A DNA stretch of 64,000 nt from Terrilactibacillus sp. S3-3 (GTDB taxonomy: Bacteria; Bacillota; Bacilli; Bacillales; Sporolactobacillaceae): assembly GCA_030437565.1 (NCBI GenBank), contig CP129291.1, positions 124,001 through 188,000 on the forward strand, written 5' to 3'. The notes under the pieces were generated by a model that was not told the DNA's origin, did no database searches, and saw only the letters and a list, made by a program, of their open reading frames with translations. Position 1 is the stretch's first letter; each line of letters begins with the position of its first letter. Positions 1-9,195 of the stretch are shown piece after piece. The position numbers were made by a program, and so were the translations under genes.

Positions 1-1314
1 AGAAAGCCAGCTGCACTTCCTTAAATGGCTCGGGCTTGAATGGGATGAGAGTGTCGATGTCGGCGGAGAATACGGTCCATATAGACAGATGGAACGGCTG
101 GATATTTACAAAAAATATTGGCAAGAACTGCTGGGCAATGGGCTTGCTTATAAATGCTACTGCACAGAAGAAGAACTTAAAAAAGAACGTGAAGAACAGC
201 TGGCAAATGGAGAAACACCGCGTTATTCCGGCAAATGCCGCCATTTGACAAAAGAGGATCAGGAACGCTATGAAGCGGAAGGCCGGAAACCGAGCATTCG
301 TTTCAGAGTGCCGGCTGATAAAATTATTGCCTTCGATGATATGGTGAAGGGTCATCTGTCATTCGATTCCAATGATATCGGCGATTTTGTCATCGTTAAG
401 CAAAATGGCATTCCAACATACAACTTTGCGGTGATTGTCGATGATTATTTGATGAAAATTTCGCATGTTCTTCGCGGCGAAGAGCATATTTCCAATACAC
501 CGAAGCAAATCATGCTGTTTCAGGCGTTCGGCTGGCAGCCGCCGACTTTTGGACACATGACGCTAATCGTCAATGAGAACCATAAGAAATTTAAGCAAAC
601 GAGACAAAAGTATTGTCCAATTTATTGAACAGTATAAGAATATGGGTTATTTGCCTGAAGCACTGTTCAACTTTATTGCGCTGCTCGGCTGGTCGCCAAA
701 GGGTGAAGATGAAATTTTTTCCCGCGATGAATTCATCGAAATCTTCGATCCTGAACGACTGAGCAAATCGCCGGCCATGTTTGACGCAGCTAAACTCGCT
801 TGGACGAACAGCCAATATATTAAAAAAAAAAACTGCCTGCCGACAAATATATTGAACTGACTTTGCCTTATTTAATTAAAGCCGGCCGCCTGCCGGAAAA
901 TATGACGGCTGAACAGAAAGACTGGGCCGTGCGGCTCGTGGCACTTTATCAGGATCAATTACATTACGGCCAGGAAATTGTCGAGCTGACCGACCTGTTC
1001 TTTAATGATCATATTTCCTTTAATGATGAAGAGCAGGCGGTCGTTGACGAAGAACAGGTTACAGATGTCATCGCTGCTTTCAAAGCCGAACTGGAAAAAG
1101 TCTTCCCGATTGGAAAGCCGAAGATATTAAACAAAAAATTAAAGCCACGCAAAAAGCGACCAAACAGCGCGGCAGAAAACTGTACATGCCTATTCGCGTG
1201 GTGACGACCGGTGAAATGCACGGGCCTGAACTGCCGGAAGCTCTTGAATTGCTTGGCAAAGATGTGGTATTGTCACGGTTGAACAGTTTTCTTGAATCTA
1301 AAGAGACGGTTTGA
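1..1314 (+). CDS. gltX: Glutamyl-tRNA synthetase, 3' part, frameshifted as read
   Basis: Charges tRNA-Glu (and probably tRNA-Gln, as in most Firmicutes) with glutamate in the cytosol. The gene enters from the left edge, so the N-terminal HIGH motif lies outside the window. The visible part has the class I catalytic loop (KLSKR-like, about 590-606) and the helical anticodon-binding half, ending at a TGA at 1312-1314. Three frame changes are needed, near 590, 835 (an A9 run) and 1110; all bridge conserved GltX sequence, so I read them as sequence errors. It precedes cysE as in Bacillus subtilis. Confidence 0.9.
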
Positions 1315-1397
1315 GTTCATTATTTGTGAAAAACAAAGTTTTTAAGGCTGCTTTTTCAGCCGCGGCTGGAACAGGGCACTATTCCAGCTTTAAGTGT

Positions 1398-1684
1398 ATA
1401 TATGATAATGAGAACAGCAGAATAGAGATGAAAGCGTTGAAGAGGTGAGTAAGCATCGTGCCTTTCTTTTTAGAGAGAGCCGCCGTCAGGCTGAAAGCGG
1501 CTTAGGAAAGCTGATGCTGAATTGCTCCTCTGAGCGTCTTGCTGAAATCGGAGTAGGCAAGAACGGTTTAACCGTTATAAATTGGAGTGGAGATCATCAT
1601 TTTTCTCAAACAAAGTGGAACCGCGCTATAAACGGGCGTCTTTGTGTCGGCAGACATAAAGGCGCTTATTTTTTTAAGAAGAGG
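1398..1684 (+). promoter_or_regulatory. T-box leader, probably tRNA-Cys responsive
   Basis: An untranslated leader between gltX and cysE. A -10-like TATGATAAT lies at 1401-1409. Stem I features are visible at about 1470-1502 (AGAGAG bulge followed by a CCGCC/GGCGG-type stem). The T-box core GTGGAACCGCG lies at 1615-1625. A terminator stem (GCGTCTTTGTGT paired with ACATAAAGGCGC) and a T run follow at about 1636-1676. The triplet TGC at 1523-1525 fits a Cys specifier codon; that assignment is inferred. Uncharged tRNA-Cys would favour antitermination and expression of cysE-cysS. Confidence 0.88.
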
Positions 1685-1694
1685 GGTGTATGCT

Positions 1695-2372
1695 GTGAAA
1701 AATATAATTGCTGAAGATTTGAATAATGTTTTTGATCAAGATCCGGCAGCAAGAAATAAACTGGAAGTGATCTTTACTTACTCCGGATTGCACGCTATTT
1801 GGTCACACCGTGTCGCGCATTGGTTTTGGCGGAAAAGATTATTTTTTATGGCTCGAGCGATTTCGCAATTCAGCCGTTTTCTAACAGGAATCGAAATTCA
1901 TCCCGGCGCAAAAATTGGCAGACGTTTTTTTTTCATGGATCACGGGATGGGAATTGTCATCGGTGAAACATGTGAAATCGGTGATGACGTCACACTCTTC
2001 CAAGGGGTCACGTTAGGCGGTACAGGGAAGGAAAAGGGAAAGCGGCATCCAACGCTTGGAAATGATGTGCTTGTTTCAGCCGGCGCCAAGGTTTTAGGAT
2101 CGATCACAATTGGCGATCATTCAAAAATAGGGGCCGGATCGGTCGTTTTGCATGATGTCCCTGAAGATTCAACGGTCGTCGGCATACCCGGCCGGGTTGT
2201 GAGGCAAAATGGACAAAAGGTTCATCATCATGATCTCAACCACACGGACTTGCCGGATCCGGTGGCAGACAAGCTTAAACAGTTGGAAAAAGAAATAGCA
2301 CGATTAACGAGCGAATTGGAAGGTCTTAAAGATCAAAAGGGGTGCGAGACTCATGACCATTTGCGTTTATAA
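1695..2372 (+). CDS. cysE: Serine O-acetyltransferase
   Basis: Acetylates L-serine with acetyl-CoA to give O-acetylserine, the first step of cysteine synthesis. About 225 residues, close to the B. subtilis enzyme. The C-terminal half shows left-handed beta-helix hexapeptide repeats, with the catalytic-region [12 protein letters not shown] and [14 protein letters not shown] typical of the family. I chose the GTG at 1695 because AGGGG lies about 8 bases upstream. The last 20 bases overlap the start of cysS. It is the first gene behind the T-box leader, so cysteine synthesis and Cys-tRNA charging are controlled together. The reading frame is intact. Confidence 0.93.
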   Translation: MKNIIAEDLNNVFDQDPAARNKLEVIFTYSGLHAIWSHRVAHWFWRKRLFFMARAISQFSRFLTGIEIHPGAKIGRRFFFMDHGMGIVIGETCEIGDDVTLFQGVTLGGTGKEKGKRHPTLGNDVLVSAGAKVLGSITIGDHSKIGAGSVVLHDVPEDSTVVGIPGRVVRQNGQKVHHHDLNHTDLPDPVADKLKQLEKEIARLTSELEGLKDQKGCETHDHLRL

Positions 2373-3770
2373 TACATTAACGAGAAAAAAGGAACCGTTT
2401 GTCCCAATTGAAAAAGGAAAAGTCAAGATGTATGTCTGCGGTCCGACGGTTTACAATTATATTCATATTGGCAATGCCCGTCCTGCCGTCGTATTCGATA
2501 CGGTCAGACGCTATCTTGAATATCGGGGGTTCGAGGTGACCTATGTCTCCAACTTCACGGACGTGGATGACCGGTTAATTAAGGCGTCGATTGAGCAGCA
2601 TACGCGGTCATGGACATTGCGGACCGTTTTATCAAGGCATATCTTGAAGACATCGGCGCTTTGAATGTAAAAAAGGCGACAGTGAATCCCCGGGCAACTG
2701 AGACGATGCCGGAAATCATCAATTTTATCAAGAAATTGGTCGATAAAGGTTACGCTTATGAGGTAAACGGGGATGTATACTTTAGGACAAGAAAATTTCA
2801 ATCGTATGGAAAATTATCCCACCAATCGATCGATGAGTTAAAGATGGGGGCCAGAATTGAAGTGGGAGAGAATAAAGAGGATCCCCTGGATTTTGCACTT
2901 TGGAAGGCAGCGAAACCAGGAGAGATCAAATGGCAAAGCCCTTGGGGAGAAGGACGCCCGGGGTGGCATATTGAATGCTCGGCAATGGTCGAAAAATATT
3001 TGGGGGATACGATTGATATTCATGCAGGCGGTACTGATTTGGCTTTTCCCCATCACGAGAATGAAATTGCTCAGTCAGAGTCGCTCCACCATCATCCAAT
3101 CCCCATTACTGGCTTCACAATGGTCACATTCAGATCAATAATGAAAAAATGTCCAAATCGATCGGCAACGTGATTCTTGTTCATGATCTGATCAAGAAAT
3201 ATGATCCGAATGTCATTCGCTTTTTCATACAGACGGTTCACTATCGTCATCCGATCAATTTTACGGATGAATTGCTGGATGACGCTGTACAGGCGTTTGA
3301 ACGTTTGCAAACGGCATATCGCAACCTGTCCCACCGAATGACAAAAAGTGCCGGCTTGTTGAACGGCGAGCGGGAAGAAGCGTGGGAAAACAGTGTGAAA
3401 TCATTCCGCAGCCGATTCATTGAAGCGATGGACGATGATTTTAATACGGCGAACGCCATTGCCGTGCTTTTTTTTTGACTTATCTAAGGAAGCGAATAAA
3501 ATCCTGCAGGATCCGAATTCATCGATTCAGCTGCTGAAAGCCGTTCGCGATTTACTGACCGAGCTGACCGGTGTGCTTGGCCTTAAGTTCAATGAAGAAA
3601 AGGAAACGATGCTGGATAAGGATGTTGAAGCGCTGATCGAAAAGCGTGAAAAGGCAAGAAAGGAAAAACAATTTACGCTGGCCGATGCGATCCGTGACGA
3701 ACTAAAAGAAAAAGGGATTTTGCTTGAAGATACGGCACAAGGCGTTCGCTGGAAAAGGGAAAGAGTATGA
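2353..3770 (+). CDS. cysS: Cysteinyl-tRNA synthetase, frameshifted as read
   Basis: Class I synthetase that charges tRNA-Cys. The HIGH-type signature appears as HIGNARP after [11 protein letters not shown], the zinc-site region includes WHIECSAM and [15 protein letters not shown], and KMSKS lies at about 3148-3162. The repaired length is about 470 residues, as expected. Frame changes are needed near 2600, 3105 and 3475 (a T9 run). Since both sides match conserved CysS sequence, these are probably sequence errors. The gene overlaps cysE at its start and mrnC at its end (ATGA), indicating translational coupling in the T-box operon. Confidence 0.92.
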
Positions 3771-4192
3771 CAATGGCAGACAATTTTTCGGACGTTCATT
3801 CGATCAGCAGTTTAGCGCTGGCATATATGGGAGATGCGGTTATTGAACTTCATGTAAGGGAAGCCTTGATAAGAAGCGGTGGAGGGAGGCCTCATCTTCT
3901 GCATTTGCAAGCGACACACTATGTTTCCGCCAAGGCGCAGTCCGCGTTTATCCACGAGCTGCTGGAAGAAGATTTTCTGACGAAAGAGGAAGAAAGGATT
4001 TTCAAACGGGGCCGCAATGCCAAGTCGCATTCGGTTCCGAAAAATACAGATGTACAAACCTATAACTGCAGCACGGGATTCGAGGCGCTTATCGGCTATC
4101 TTTACCTTACCTTCGGCAACCAAGCAAGGGTTAAACAGTTAATGAAAAAAATGTTTGATAATCACCCGATTGAAAGGAGGAGCAAGGAATGA
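3767..4192 (+). CDS. mrnC: Mini-ribonuclease III
   Basis: RNase III-like nuclease lacking the dsRNA-binding domain; in B. subtilis it trims the 23S rRNA ends. At 141 residues it matches the family size. The catalytic segment YMGDAVIELHVRE carries the conserved acidic residue, and TGFEALIGYLYL holds the second acidic site. It starts at the ATG overlapping the cysS stop; an ATG two codons on is an alternative. It overlaps the following methyltransferase gene by four bases. The frame is intact. Confidence 0.92.
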   Translation: MTMADNFSDVHSISSLALAYMGDAVIELHVREALIRSGGGRPHLLHLQATHYVSAKAQSAFIHELLEEDFLTKEEERIFKRGRNAKSHSVPKNTDVQTYNCSTGFEALIGYLYLTFGNQARVKQLMKKMFDNHPIERRSKE

Positions 4193-4930
4193 GCGATGAA
4201 TTTATTATGGGCCGCCATCCGGTCGCGGAAGCGATCCAATCGGGGCGGGCCATCAATAAAATTTGGATCAATAAAGAAAGCCAGGGGCTCGGCCGGCTGC
4301 TGGACGCGGTCAGGCAAAGAGGCATTGTCGTCCAGTTTGTTCCGAGAAAAAAAACTCGATCAGCTGGCTCAATCTTCCCAGCACCAAGGGGTCGTTGCCT
4401 CCATTGCGGCCTATCATTATGCGGAAATGGATGATTTGTTTTCCTTGGCAGAAAAACGAAGGCAAACGCCTTTCTTTATGATGCTGGACGGTATCGAGGA
4501 TCCGCACAATCTGGGATCCATTCTTAGAACAGCAGATGCTTCGGGCTGCCACGGTGTGATCATTCCGAAACGGCGCGCCGTGGGGCTGACATCGGTCGTT
4601 GCCAAAGCATCGACGGCTATTATTGAATACATTCCAGTAGCGCGTGTCAGCAATTTGCCGAGTGCAATGGAAGAATTGAAAGAGAAGGGCGTCTGGATCG
4701 CCGGTACGGCCGCGGATGGCAGCCAGGACTACCGCGATGCGTCCTATGATATGCCGCTGTGTCTTGTGATTGGAAATGAGGGCAAGGGCATGTCCCGGCT
4801 TGTGAAAGATAAGTGTGATTTTCTGATTAACATTCCGATGGCGGGACAAGTGACGTCACTCAATGCTTCGGTAGCGGCAAGTCTTTTAATGTACGAAGTC
4901 TACCGCTATCGCCAGAAGCAAAGGAAATAA
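4189..4930 (+). CDS. rlmB: 23S rRNA (guanosine-2'-O)-methyltransferase RlmB (TrmH family), frameshifted as read
   Basis: SpoU/TrmH-family enzyme that methylates the ribose of a guanosine in the 23S peptidyl-transferase region. An N-terminal substrate-binding domain ([13 protein letters not shown]) is followed by the knotted SAM domain with [16 protein letters not shown], a loop with [12 protein letters not shown], and the C-terminal [14 protein letters not shown] motif. One frame change in an A-run near 4350 joins the two halves; the repaired length is about 247 residues. It lies between mrnC and yacP in the usual Bacillales order. Confidence 0.92.
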
Positions 4931-4935
4931 TCGCT

Positions 4936-5445
4936 ATGAAAGATATTTTGCTGGTTGACGGCTATAACGTGATCGGGGCGTGGAAAGAGCTTAAAGAATT
5001 GAAGACGAGTGATTTTGCCGGCGCGCGGCAATTCTTGATTGATAAAATGGCGGAATATCAAGCTTTCACGGGATGGCGGGTGATTGTCATTTTCGATGCC
5101 TATCTGATGCCCGGCAAAGAAACAAAGACAAGACAGTCACGCGTTGAAGTTGTTTACACGAAAGAAAATGAGACCGCAGATGAACGGATCGAAGGGATGA
5201 TTCGCAAACTGCAGAATGTCCAGACTCGCATTCATGTGGCAACATCGGATTTGGCGGAACAGTGGACGGTGTTTTCCCAAGGTGCCCTAAGAAAATCTTC
5301 ACGTGAGCTTCTTATTGAGGTCAAGAAGATCGAACAGCAAATTGCCAAGGAAATCGAGACTGTCCGTCAGAAAAAATCAAAGACAAAAATTCCAATGAAT
5401 GAAGATATAAAAGAATTATTTGAAAAATGGCGGAGAGGTTTTTGA
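4936..5445 (+). CDS. yacP: Rae1/YacP ribosome-associated endoribonuclease (NYN/PIN-like)
   Basis: In B. subtilis this protein cleaves mRNA in the ribosomal A site. It has 169 residues. The N-terminal LLVDGYNVIGAW motif carries the PIN-like acidic and Asn residues, followed by VIVIFDAY and ETADERIE, which supply further acidic residues of the active site. It starts six bases after the rlmB stop, so it is probably co-transcribed. The frame is intact. Function is assigned by family and position. Confidence 0.88.
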   Translation: MKDILLVDGYNVIGAWKELKELKTSDFAGARQFLIDKMAEYQAFTGWRVIVIFDAYLMPGKETKTRQSRVEVVYTKENETADERIEGMIRKLQNVQTRIHVATSDLAEQWTVFSQGALRKSSRELLIEVKKIEQQIAKEIETVRQKKSKTKIPMNEDIKELFEKWRRGF

Positions 5446-5450
5446 ATTTC

Positions 5451-5483
5451 TTGACGATTTAAAATTTTTTTTTACTGTATAAT
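5451..5483 (+). promoter_or_regulatory. Candidate sigma-A promoter for sigH
   Basis: TTGACG at 5451-5456 and TATAAT at 5478-5483 are separated by 21 bases, too long for a normal promoter. The spacer contains a T9 run that may be inflated by the indel errors seen elsewhere; a 17-base spacer is plausible if about four T are artefactual. sigH in B. subtilis has a vegetative promoter controlled by AbrB. Confidence 0.5.
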
Positions 5484-5541
5484 GCTGTATATAATATATA
5501 ATATTTCAACAATAGGCGCCATTATGGTCGGAGGGATTAAT

Positions 5542-6193
5542 ATGCACATAGACCCTAAAGAGACTACCGCTGCAACGTTTGATGAACTGGAAGATGAAAG
5601 AGTTCTAAAAGTTGTCCATGATGGATGGAAATATTCAAGCCTTAGAGTATCTTATTTTTAAATATAAAAATTTTGTAAGAGCGAAGGCAAAGTCATACTT
5701 TCTGATCGGCGCGGATCGAGAGGATATCATTCAGGAAGGCATGATTGGTTTGTATAAGGCGATCAGGGATTACAAAGGGGACAAGCTGTCATCTTTCAAA
5801 GCTTTTGCCGAACTATGTATTACAAGACAAATGATTACGGCTGTGAAAACGGCAACAAGGCAGAAGCATATCCCTTTGAATTCATATGTATCATTGGATA
5901 AACCGATATACGATGAGGAATCTGATCGGACCTTGCTGGATGTCATCTGCGGATCGAAAGTGACGAATCCGGAAGAGCTGCTGATTAATCAAGAAGAGTT
6001 TGACGATATAGAAGATAAATTATCTGAGATTCTAAGTGATTTGGAACGCAAAGTGCTTCGCCTTTATCTTGACGGACGATCTTATCAGGAGATTTCGGTT
6101 GATCTCAAACGCCATGTTAAATCAGACAATGCTCTTCAGCGTGTTAAGAGAAAACTGGAGCGCTATTTGGAGTTGAAAGAACTTAGTTTATAA
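5542..6193 (+). CDS. sigH: RNA polymerase sigma-H factor, frameshifted as read
   Basis: Sigma-70 family factor that directs early sporulation and post-exponential genes. GGAGGG precedes the ATG at 5542. The N-terminus reads as an acidic leader up to about 5625, where one frame change joins it to the sigma core (QALEYLIFKYKNFVRAKA, ADREDIIQEGMIGLYKAI = region 2; DLERKVLRLYLDGRSYQEIS = region 4 helix-turn-helix). HVKSDNALQ lacks one residue relative to the usual HVKSIDNALQ, possibly a 3-base indel. Repaired length is about 217 residues. Confidence 0.92.
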
Positions 6194-6198
6194 GACAA

Positions 6199-6228
6199 GG
6201 AAACAGGGGAGAATCGTGCCCTGTTTTT
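6199..6228 (+). terminator. Intrinsic terminator after sigH
   Basis: An AACAGGG/CCCTGTT stem around a short loop is followed directly by a T run, six bases after the sigH stop. Confidence 0.75.
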
Positions 6229-6235
6229 GCGTTTA

Positions 6236-6264
6236 TTGACATGCCTTTTCCCCTATGATACATT
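6236..6264 (+). promoter_or_regulatory. Sigma-A promoter for rpmG-secE-nusG
   Basis: TTGACA at 6236-6241, a 17-base spacer, then TACATT at 6259-6264. It lies just after the sigH terminator and about 110 bases upstream of rpmG. Confidence 0.7.
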
Positions 6265-6373
6265 GTAAACAGTATTAGCATCGGGGAAGTTTGCCGATTT
6301 TCGGCCGGAGAAAGCTTCTCGTTTACGATACCTGAGCGGTTTAATAACGGTAAGTTGAAATAGGGTGTTTAAT

Positions 6374-6523
6374 TTGAGAAAAAAGATTGTTCTGGCCTGT
6401 TCGATCTGCCATATGAGAAACTATGTGACAACCAAGAATGTTAGAACCACTGCCGAACGAGTTGAAGTGAGTAAATTCTGTAAAACTTGTCATGAATATA
6501 CATTGCATCGTGAAACAAAATAG
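6374..6523 (+). CDS. rpmG: 50S ribosomal protein L33
   Basis: A 49-residue protein of the large subunit, reading [16 protein letters not shown] at the start. It has two CxxC pairs (CSIC and CKTC), so it is the zinc-binding form. It starts with TTG at 6374 and ends at TAG 6521-6523. It is first in the rpmG-secE-nusG group, the usual place for the second L33 gene in Bacilli. Confidence 0.92.
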   Translation: MRKKIVLACSICHMRNYVTTKNVRTTAERVEVSKFCKTCHEYTLHRETK

Positions 6524-6549
6524 ACTTCTAAGTGGGGGTAATCCAAGGC

Positions 6550-6746
6550 ATGTCAGGCATTATCAAAGGGACAGGAAAATTCTTTCGCAGTGTTATTGCT
6601 GAGACAAAAAAAATCAGTTGGCAACCCGCCAAGAACTTTTCAAATATACGGTAACCGTTATTGTTGTCGTTGTATTCCTGGCGGTGTTTTTCGCGCTTGT
6701 AGATTTGGGCATTTCGAAATTGTTGCGGCTTATTACAACAAAATAG
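6550..6746 (+). CDS. secE: Preprotein translocase subunit SecE, frameshifted as read
   Basis: Small integral-membrane clamp of the SecYEG channel. The ATG at 6550 follows a GGGGG Shine-Dalgarno. The N-terminal amphipathic part includes ETKKISW; one missing base near 6624 is needed to continue into RQELFKYTVTVIVVVVFL, a single membrane helix, and the C-terminal DLGISKLLRLITTK. Repaired length is about 65 residues. It is paired with nusG, as almost everywhere in bacteria. Confidence 0.88.
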
Positions 6747-6794
6747 CTTCTAGGCGTATCGTGGTACGGACAAAAGGTTTGGAGGAAGAACGCT

Positions 6795-7329
6795 ATGGAA
6801 AAGAACTGGTATGTCATTCATACATACTCGGGTTATGAAAATAAGGTTAAGACCAATCTTGAAAAACGGGTTGAGTCAATGGGTATGTCCGACAAGATTT
6901 TTCGGATACTTGTTCCAGTGGAAGAGGAGACGGAGATAAAGAACGGGCAGAAGAAGTCAGCGCTCAGGAAAGTCTTTCCCGGCTATGTCCTGACGGAGAT
7001 GATTATGACGGACGACTCATGGTACGTCGTGCGGAATACGCCGGGCGTTACCGGTTTTGTCGGATCATCCGGAGCAGGCTCCAAGCCCATTCCGCTTTTG
7101 CCGGAAGAAGTGGACGCCATCCAACAAAATGGGCATTAAAGAACAAAGAAAAGACGTCGACTTTGCGCTTAAGGAGCAAGTCAAGGTTAAAGAAGGACCC
7201 TTTGCTGATTTTGTCGGCAGCATTGAAAATATCGATACAGAGAAAGGCAAGCTCAAAGTGCACGTGAATATGTTTGGGCGAGAGACGCCGATTGAACTTG
7301 ATTTTGATCAAGTAGAAAAAATGCAATAA
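6795..7329 (+). CDS. nusG: Transcription antitermination/pausing factor NusG, frameshifted as read
   Basis: Binds RNA polymerase and affects pausing, termination and coupling to the ribosome. The N-terminal NGN domain starts [18 protein letters not shown]; the C-terminal KOW domain contains [18 protein letters not shown] and [14 protein letters not shown]. One A missing from an A-run near 7127 separates the two halves; the repaired protein is about 178 residues, matching the family. GGAGGAA lies upstream of the ATG. Confidence 0.93.
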
Positions 7330-7356
7330 TCAATCCCTGCCGAAGCTGATCCGCTC

Positions 7357-7385
7357 TTGCATTTTCCAGTCAATGATTGTATAAT
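7357..7385 (+). promoter_or_regulatory. Sigma-A promoter for rplK
   Basis: TTGCAT at 7357-7362, a 17-base spacer, and a perfect TATAAT at 7380-7385, followed by a leader of about 105 bases before rplK. Confidence 0.82.
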
Positions 7386-7497
7386 TTTGATGTTTGTAGG
7401 TTTTAAATTGTCTCACCACCAGCCAAGCCATAGAGGCGTTAAGAAAGAGTGGGAGGGCCCCGCCCGTACCACAAATTGGAGTAAGGAGGTGTCTCTC

Positions 7498-7931
7498 GTG
7501 GCAAAGAAAGTGATTAAGGTTGTTAAACTGCAAATTCCTGCTGGTAAAGCGAATCCAGCTCCGCCAGTTGGTCCGGCGTTAGGTCAAGCAGGTGTGAACA
7601 TCATGGGCTTTTGCAAAGAGTTCAATGCGCGCACGTCCGATCAAGCCGGTTTGATTATCCCAGTTGAAATTACGGTTTTTGAAGACCGTTCATTTACTTT
7701 TATAACAAAAAAACACCGCCTGCTGCGGTTCTCTTGAAAAAAAAAAAAGAAACCGGTATTCAGTCGGGTTCCGGCAAACCGAATGTTGACAAGGTCGCAA
7801 CGATCAAACGCGACAAAGTTCGCGCAATTGCCGAACTCAAAATGCCTGATTTAAATGCAGCCGATGTTGAAGCGGCCATGCGTATGGTTGAAGGAACGGC
7901 TCGCAGCATGGGCATCGTTGTTGAAGACTGA
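7498..7931 (+). CDS. rplK: 50S ribosomal protein L11, frameshifted as read
   Basis: Forms the GTPase-associated centre with 23S rRNA. It begins with GTG at 7498 after AAGGAGGT. The N-terminal domain shows [19 protein letters not shown]; the C-terminal rRNA-binding domain shows [26 protein letters not shown]. One extra A in the run near 7707 shifts the frame; after correction [10 protein letters not shown] is restored. Repaired length is about 144 residues against 141 in B. subtilis; the A12 run near 7740 may add residues. Confidence 0.93.
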
Positions 7932-7945
7932 TTTCGGATAGTCTA

Positions 7946-7985
7946 GAGCTGCGGGCTTTGGCTTTGGTCCGCAGCTTTTTGTTTT
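7946..7985 (+). terminator. Terminator-like hairpin between rplK and rplA
   Basis: AGCTGCGG(G)C pairs with G(T)CCGCAGCT and is followed by TTTTTGTTTT. A complete intrinsic terminator between two genes that are normally co-transcribed implies partial termination or an attenuator that lowers L1 relative to L11. Confidence 0.7.
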
Positions 7986-8046
7986 ATGTGTGATATTGGT
8001 GGGAGGTAAATGGTAAACCGTTAAAACCACAGAGGAGGAAATTTTA

Positions 8047-8741
8047 ATGGCTAAAAAAGGAAAGAAATACCTTGAAGCAGCCAAAGCTGTTGATCCTGCG
8101 AAAGCGTACGACATTGAAGAAGCCAGAGCCTCGTGAAAAAAAAAGTAGCCACGGCCAACTTCGATGAATCCGTCGATGTTGCTGTTCGCCTTGGTGTTGA
8201 TACACGGAAAAATGATCAACAAGTGCGCGGCGCAGTTGTGCTTCCGAATGGAACAGGCAAAACACAACGCGTGCTGGTTTTTGCAAAAGGCCCAAAGGCT
8301 AAGGAAGCGGAAGCTGCCGGAGCGGATTTTGTCGGCGAACAAGAATACATTGATAAGATTAACGGCGGCTGGTTCGATTTCGATGTTATCGTGGCAACGC
8401 CCGACATGATGGCTCAAGTCGGCCGCCTGGGCCGTGTGCTTGGGCCAAAAGGCCTGATGCCAAACCCTAAAACAGGGACGGTCACTTTCGATGTTGAAAA
8501 AGCAGTAAAAGAAATTAAAGCAGGGAAAGTGGAATACCGTGCCCAAAAAGACGGCAACGTCCATGTTCCGATCGGCAAAGTTTCTTTCGACGATGAAAAA
8601 CTCGTTGAGAACTTCAAAGTTTTGATCGAAACACTTGTGAAAGCAAAACCTGCTGCAGCTAAGGGAACTTATCTCAAAAACATCGCGATTTCATCGACGA
8701 TGGGCCCCGGTATTAAAGTTGCCGCAGCAAACGCGAGATAA
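8047..8741 (+). CDS. rplA: 50S ribosomal protein L1, frameshifted as read
   Basis: Binds the L1 stalk of 23S rRNA at the E site and can act as a translational repressor of its own mRNA. Start ATG 8047 behind GAGGAGG. The N-terminus reads [21 protein letters not shown]; one base missing near 8130 is required to continue into [19 protein letters not shown]. The conserved [22 protein letters not shown] signature is present. Repaired length is about 231 residues. The TAA stop lies inside the first bases of structured-repeat copy 1. Confidence 0.93.
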
Positions 8742-8956
8742 AGCGAAACTTCAACCAGTGGGGATTTTCTTCCATCCCCCACTGGTTGTTAGTTGCGGCC
8801 CACAGGACGTGGGTCACACAGACGTTGCCACAGGATGTGGCGCCTTTAGTCTGTGTTCCTAAGATCGGGCTTTTACGGGCAGTTATCTTCCACCTGGCTT
8901 CTTCGAATCCATTGAGCCTAAGGTGGAAGTCTTACTGCCCGTTAATGCGGGATAAA
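8738..8956 (+). repeat. Structured dispersed repeat, copy 1 (long form)
   Basis: First of three copies (others at 47368 and 62316). It runs from GATAAAG to GCGGGATAAA. Visible stems are AACCAGTGG/CCACTGGTT, ACGGGCAG/CTGCCCGT enclosing TTCCACCT/AGGTGGAA and a GGCTTC/GAGCC hairpin. This copy alone carries about 65 extra bases (8794-8860) with CCCAC-AGGAC-GTGGG and GCCAC-AGGAT-GTGGC hairpins, the second enclosed by a CACAGAC/GTCTGTG stem. It sits exactly at the rplA stop codon. Confidence 0.88.
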
Positions 8957-8965
8957 ATCCGATAG

Positions 8966-8994
8966 TTGACAGATGATATAAAACTTAATATAAT
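8966..8994 (+). promoter_or_regulatory. Sigma-A promoter for rplJ-rplL
   Basis: Consensus TTGACA at 8966-8971, a 17-base spacer, and consensus TATAAT at 8989-8994, just upstream of the L10 leader. Confidence 0.9.
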
Positions 8995-9019
8995 GGCTAT
9001 TGAAATTAAATAGTTTGTT

Positions 9020-9147
9020 CATGCCGTAGACAGCAGGAGCGTTTTAACGCTTAAATGTCCTGCCGAGGTTATGCGATACTCTCTTGATAACAACAATGGT
9101 GTTATTATAGATTGCGTGCCCTCAATGTCTGACTTTGAGGGCTTTTT
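9020..9147 (+). promoter_or_regulatory. Ribosomal protein L10 leader with terminator
   Basis: The leader contains the conserved ATGCCGTAGACAGCAGGAGC and TAAATGTCCTGCCGAGGTTATG segments of the Firmicutes L10 leader, which mimics the rRNA site bound by L10(L12)4. It ends in a GCCCTCAA/TTGAGGGC hairpin plus a T run (9118-9147). Excess L10 complex would be expected to favour termination before rplJ-rplL. Confidence 0.9.
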
Positions 9148-9195
9148 ACTGGCATCGGCTTACGGTAAGAAATGAATGGAGGTGGACGATCAACA

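Noticed and set aside
1445..1714. An 89-codon frame across the T-box leader
   Set aside because: It overlaps the riboswitch structure and the cysE start; the conserved RNA motifs explain the region better.
7851..8564. A 237-codon minus-strand frame across rplK and rplA
   Set aside because: Antisense shadow of two ribosomal-protein genes; no independent signals.
8738..8956. CRISPR array
   Set aside because: The repeats are three dispersed structured copies, not short direct repeats with regular spacers; no cas genes are present in the window.
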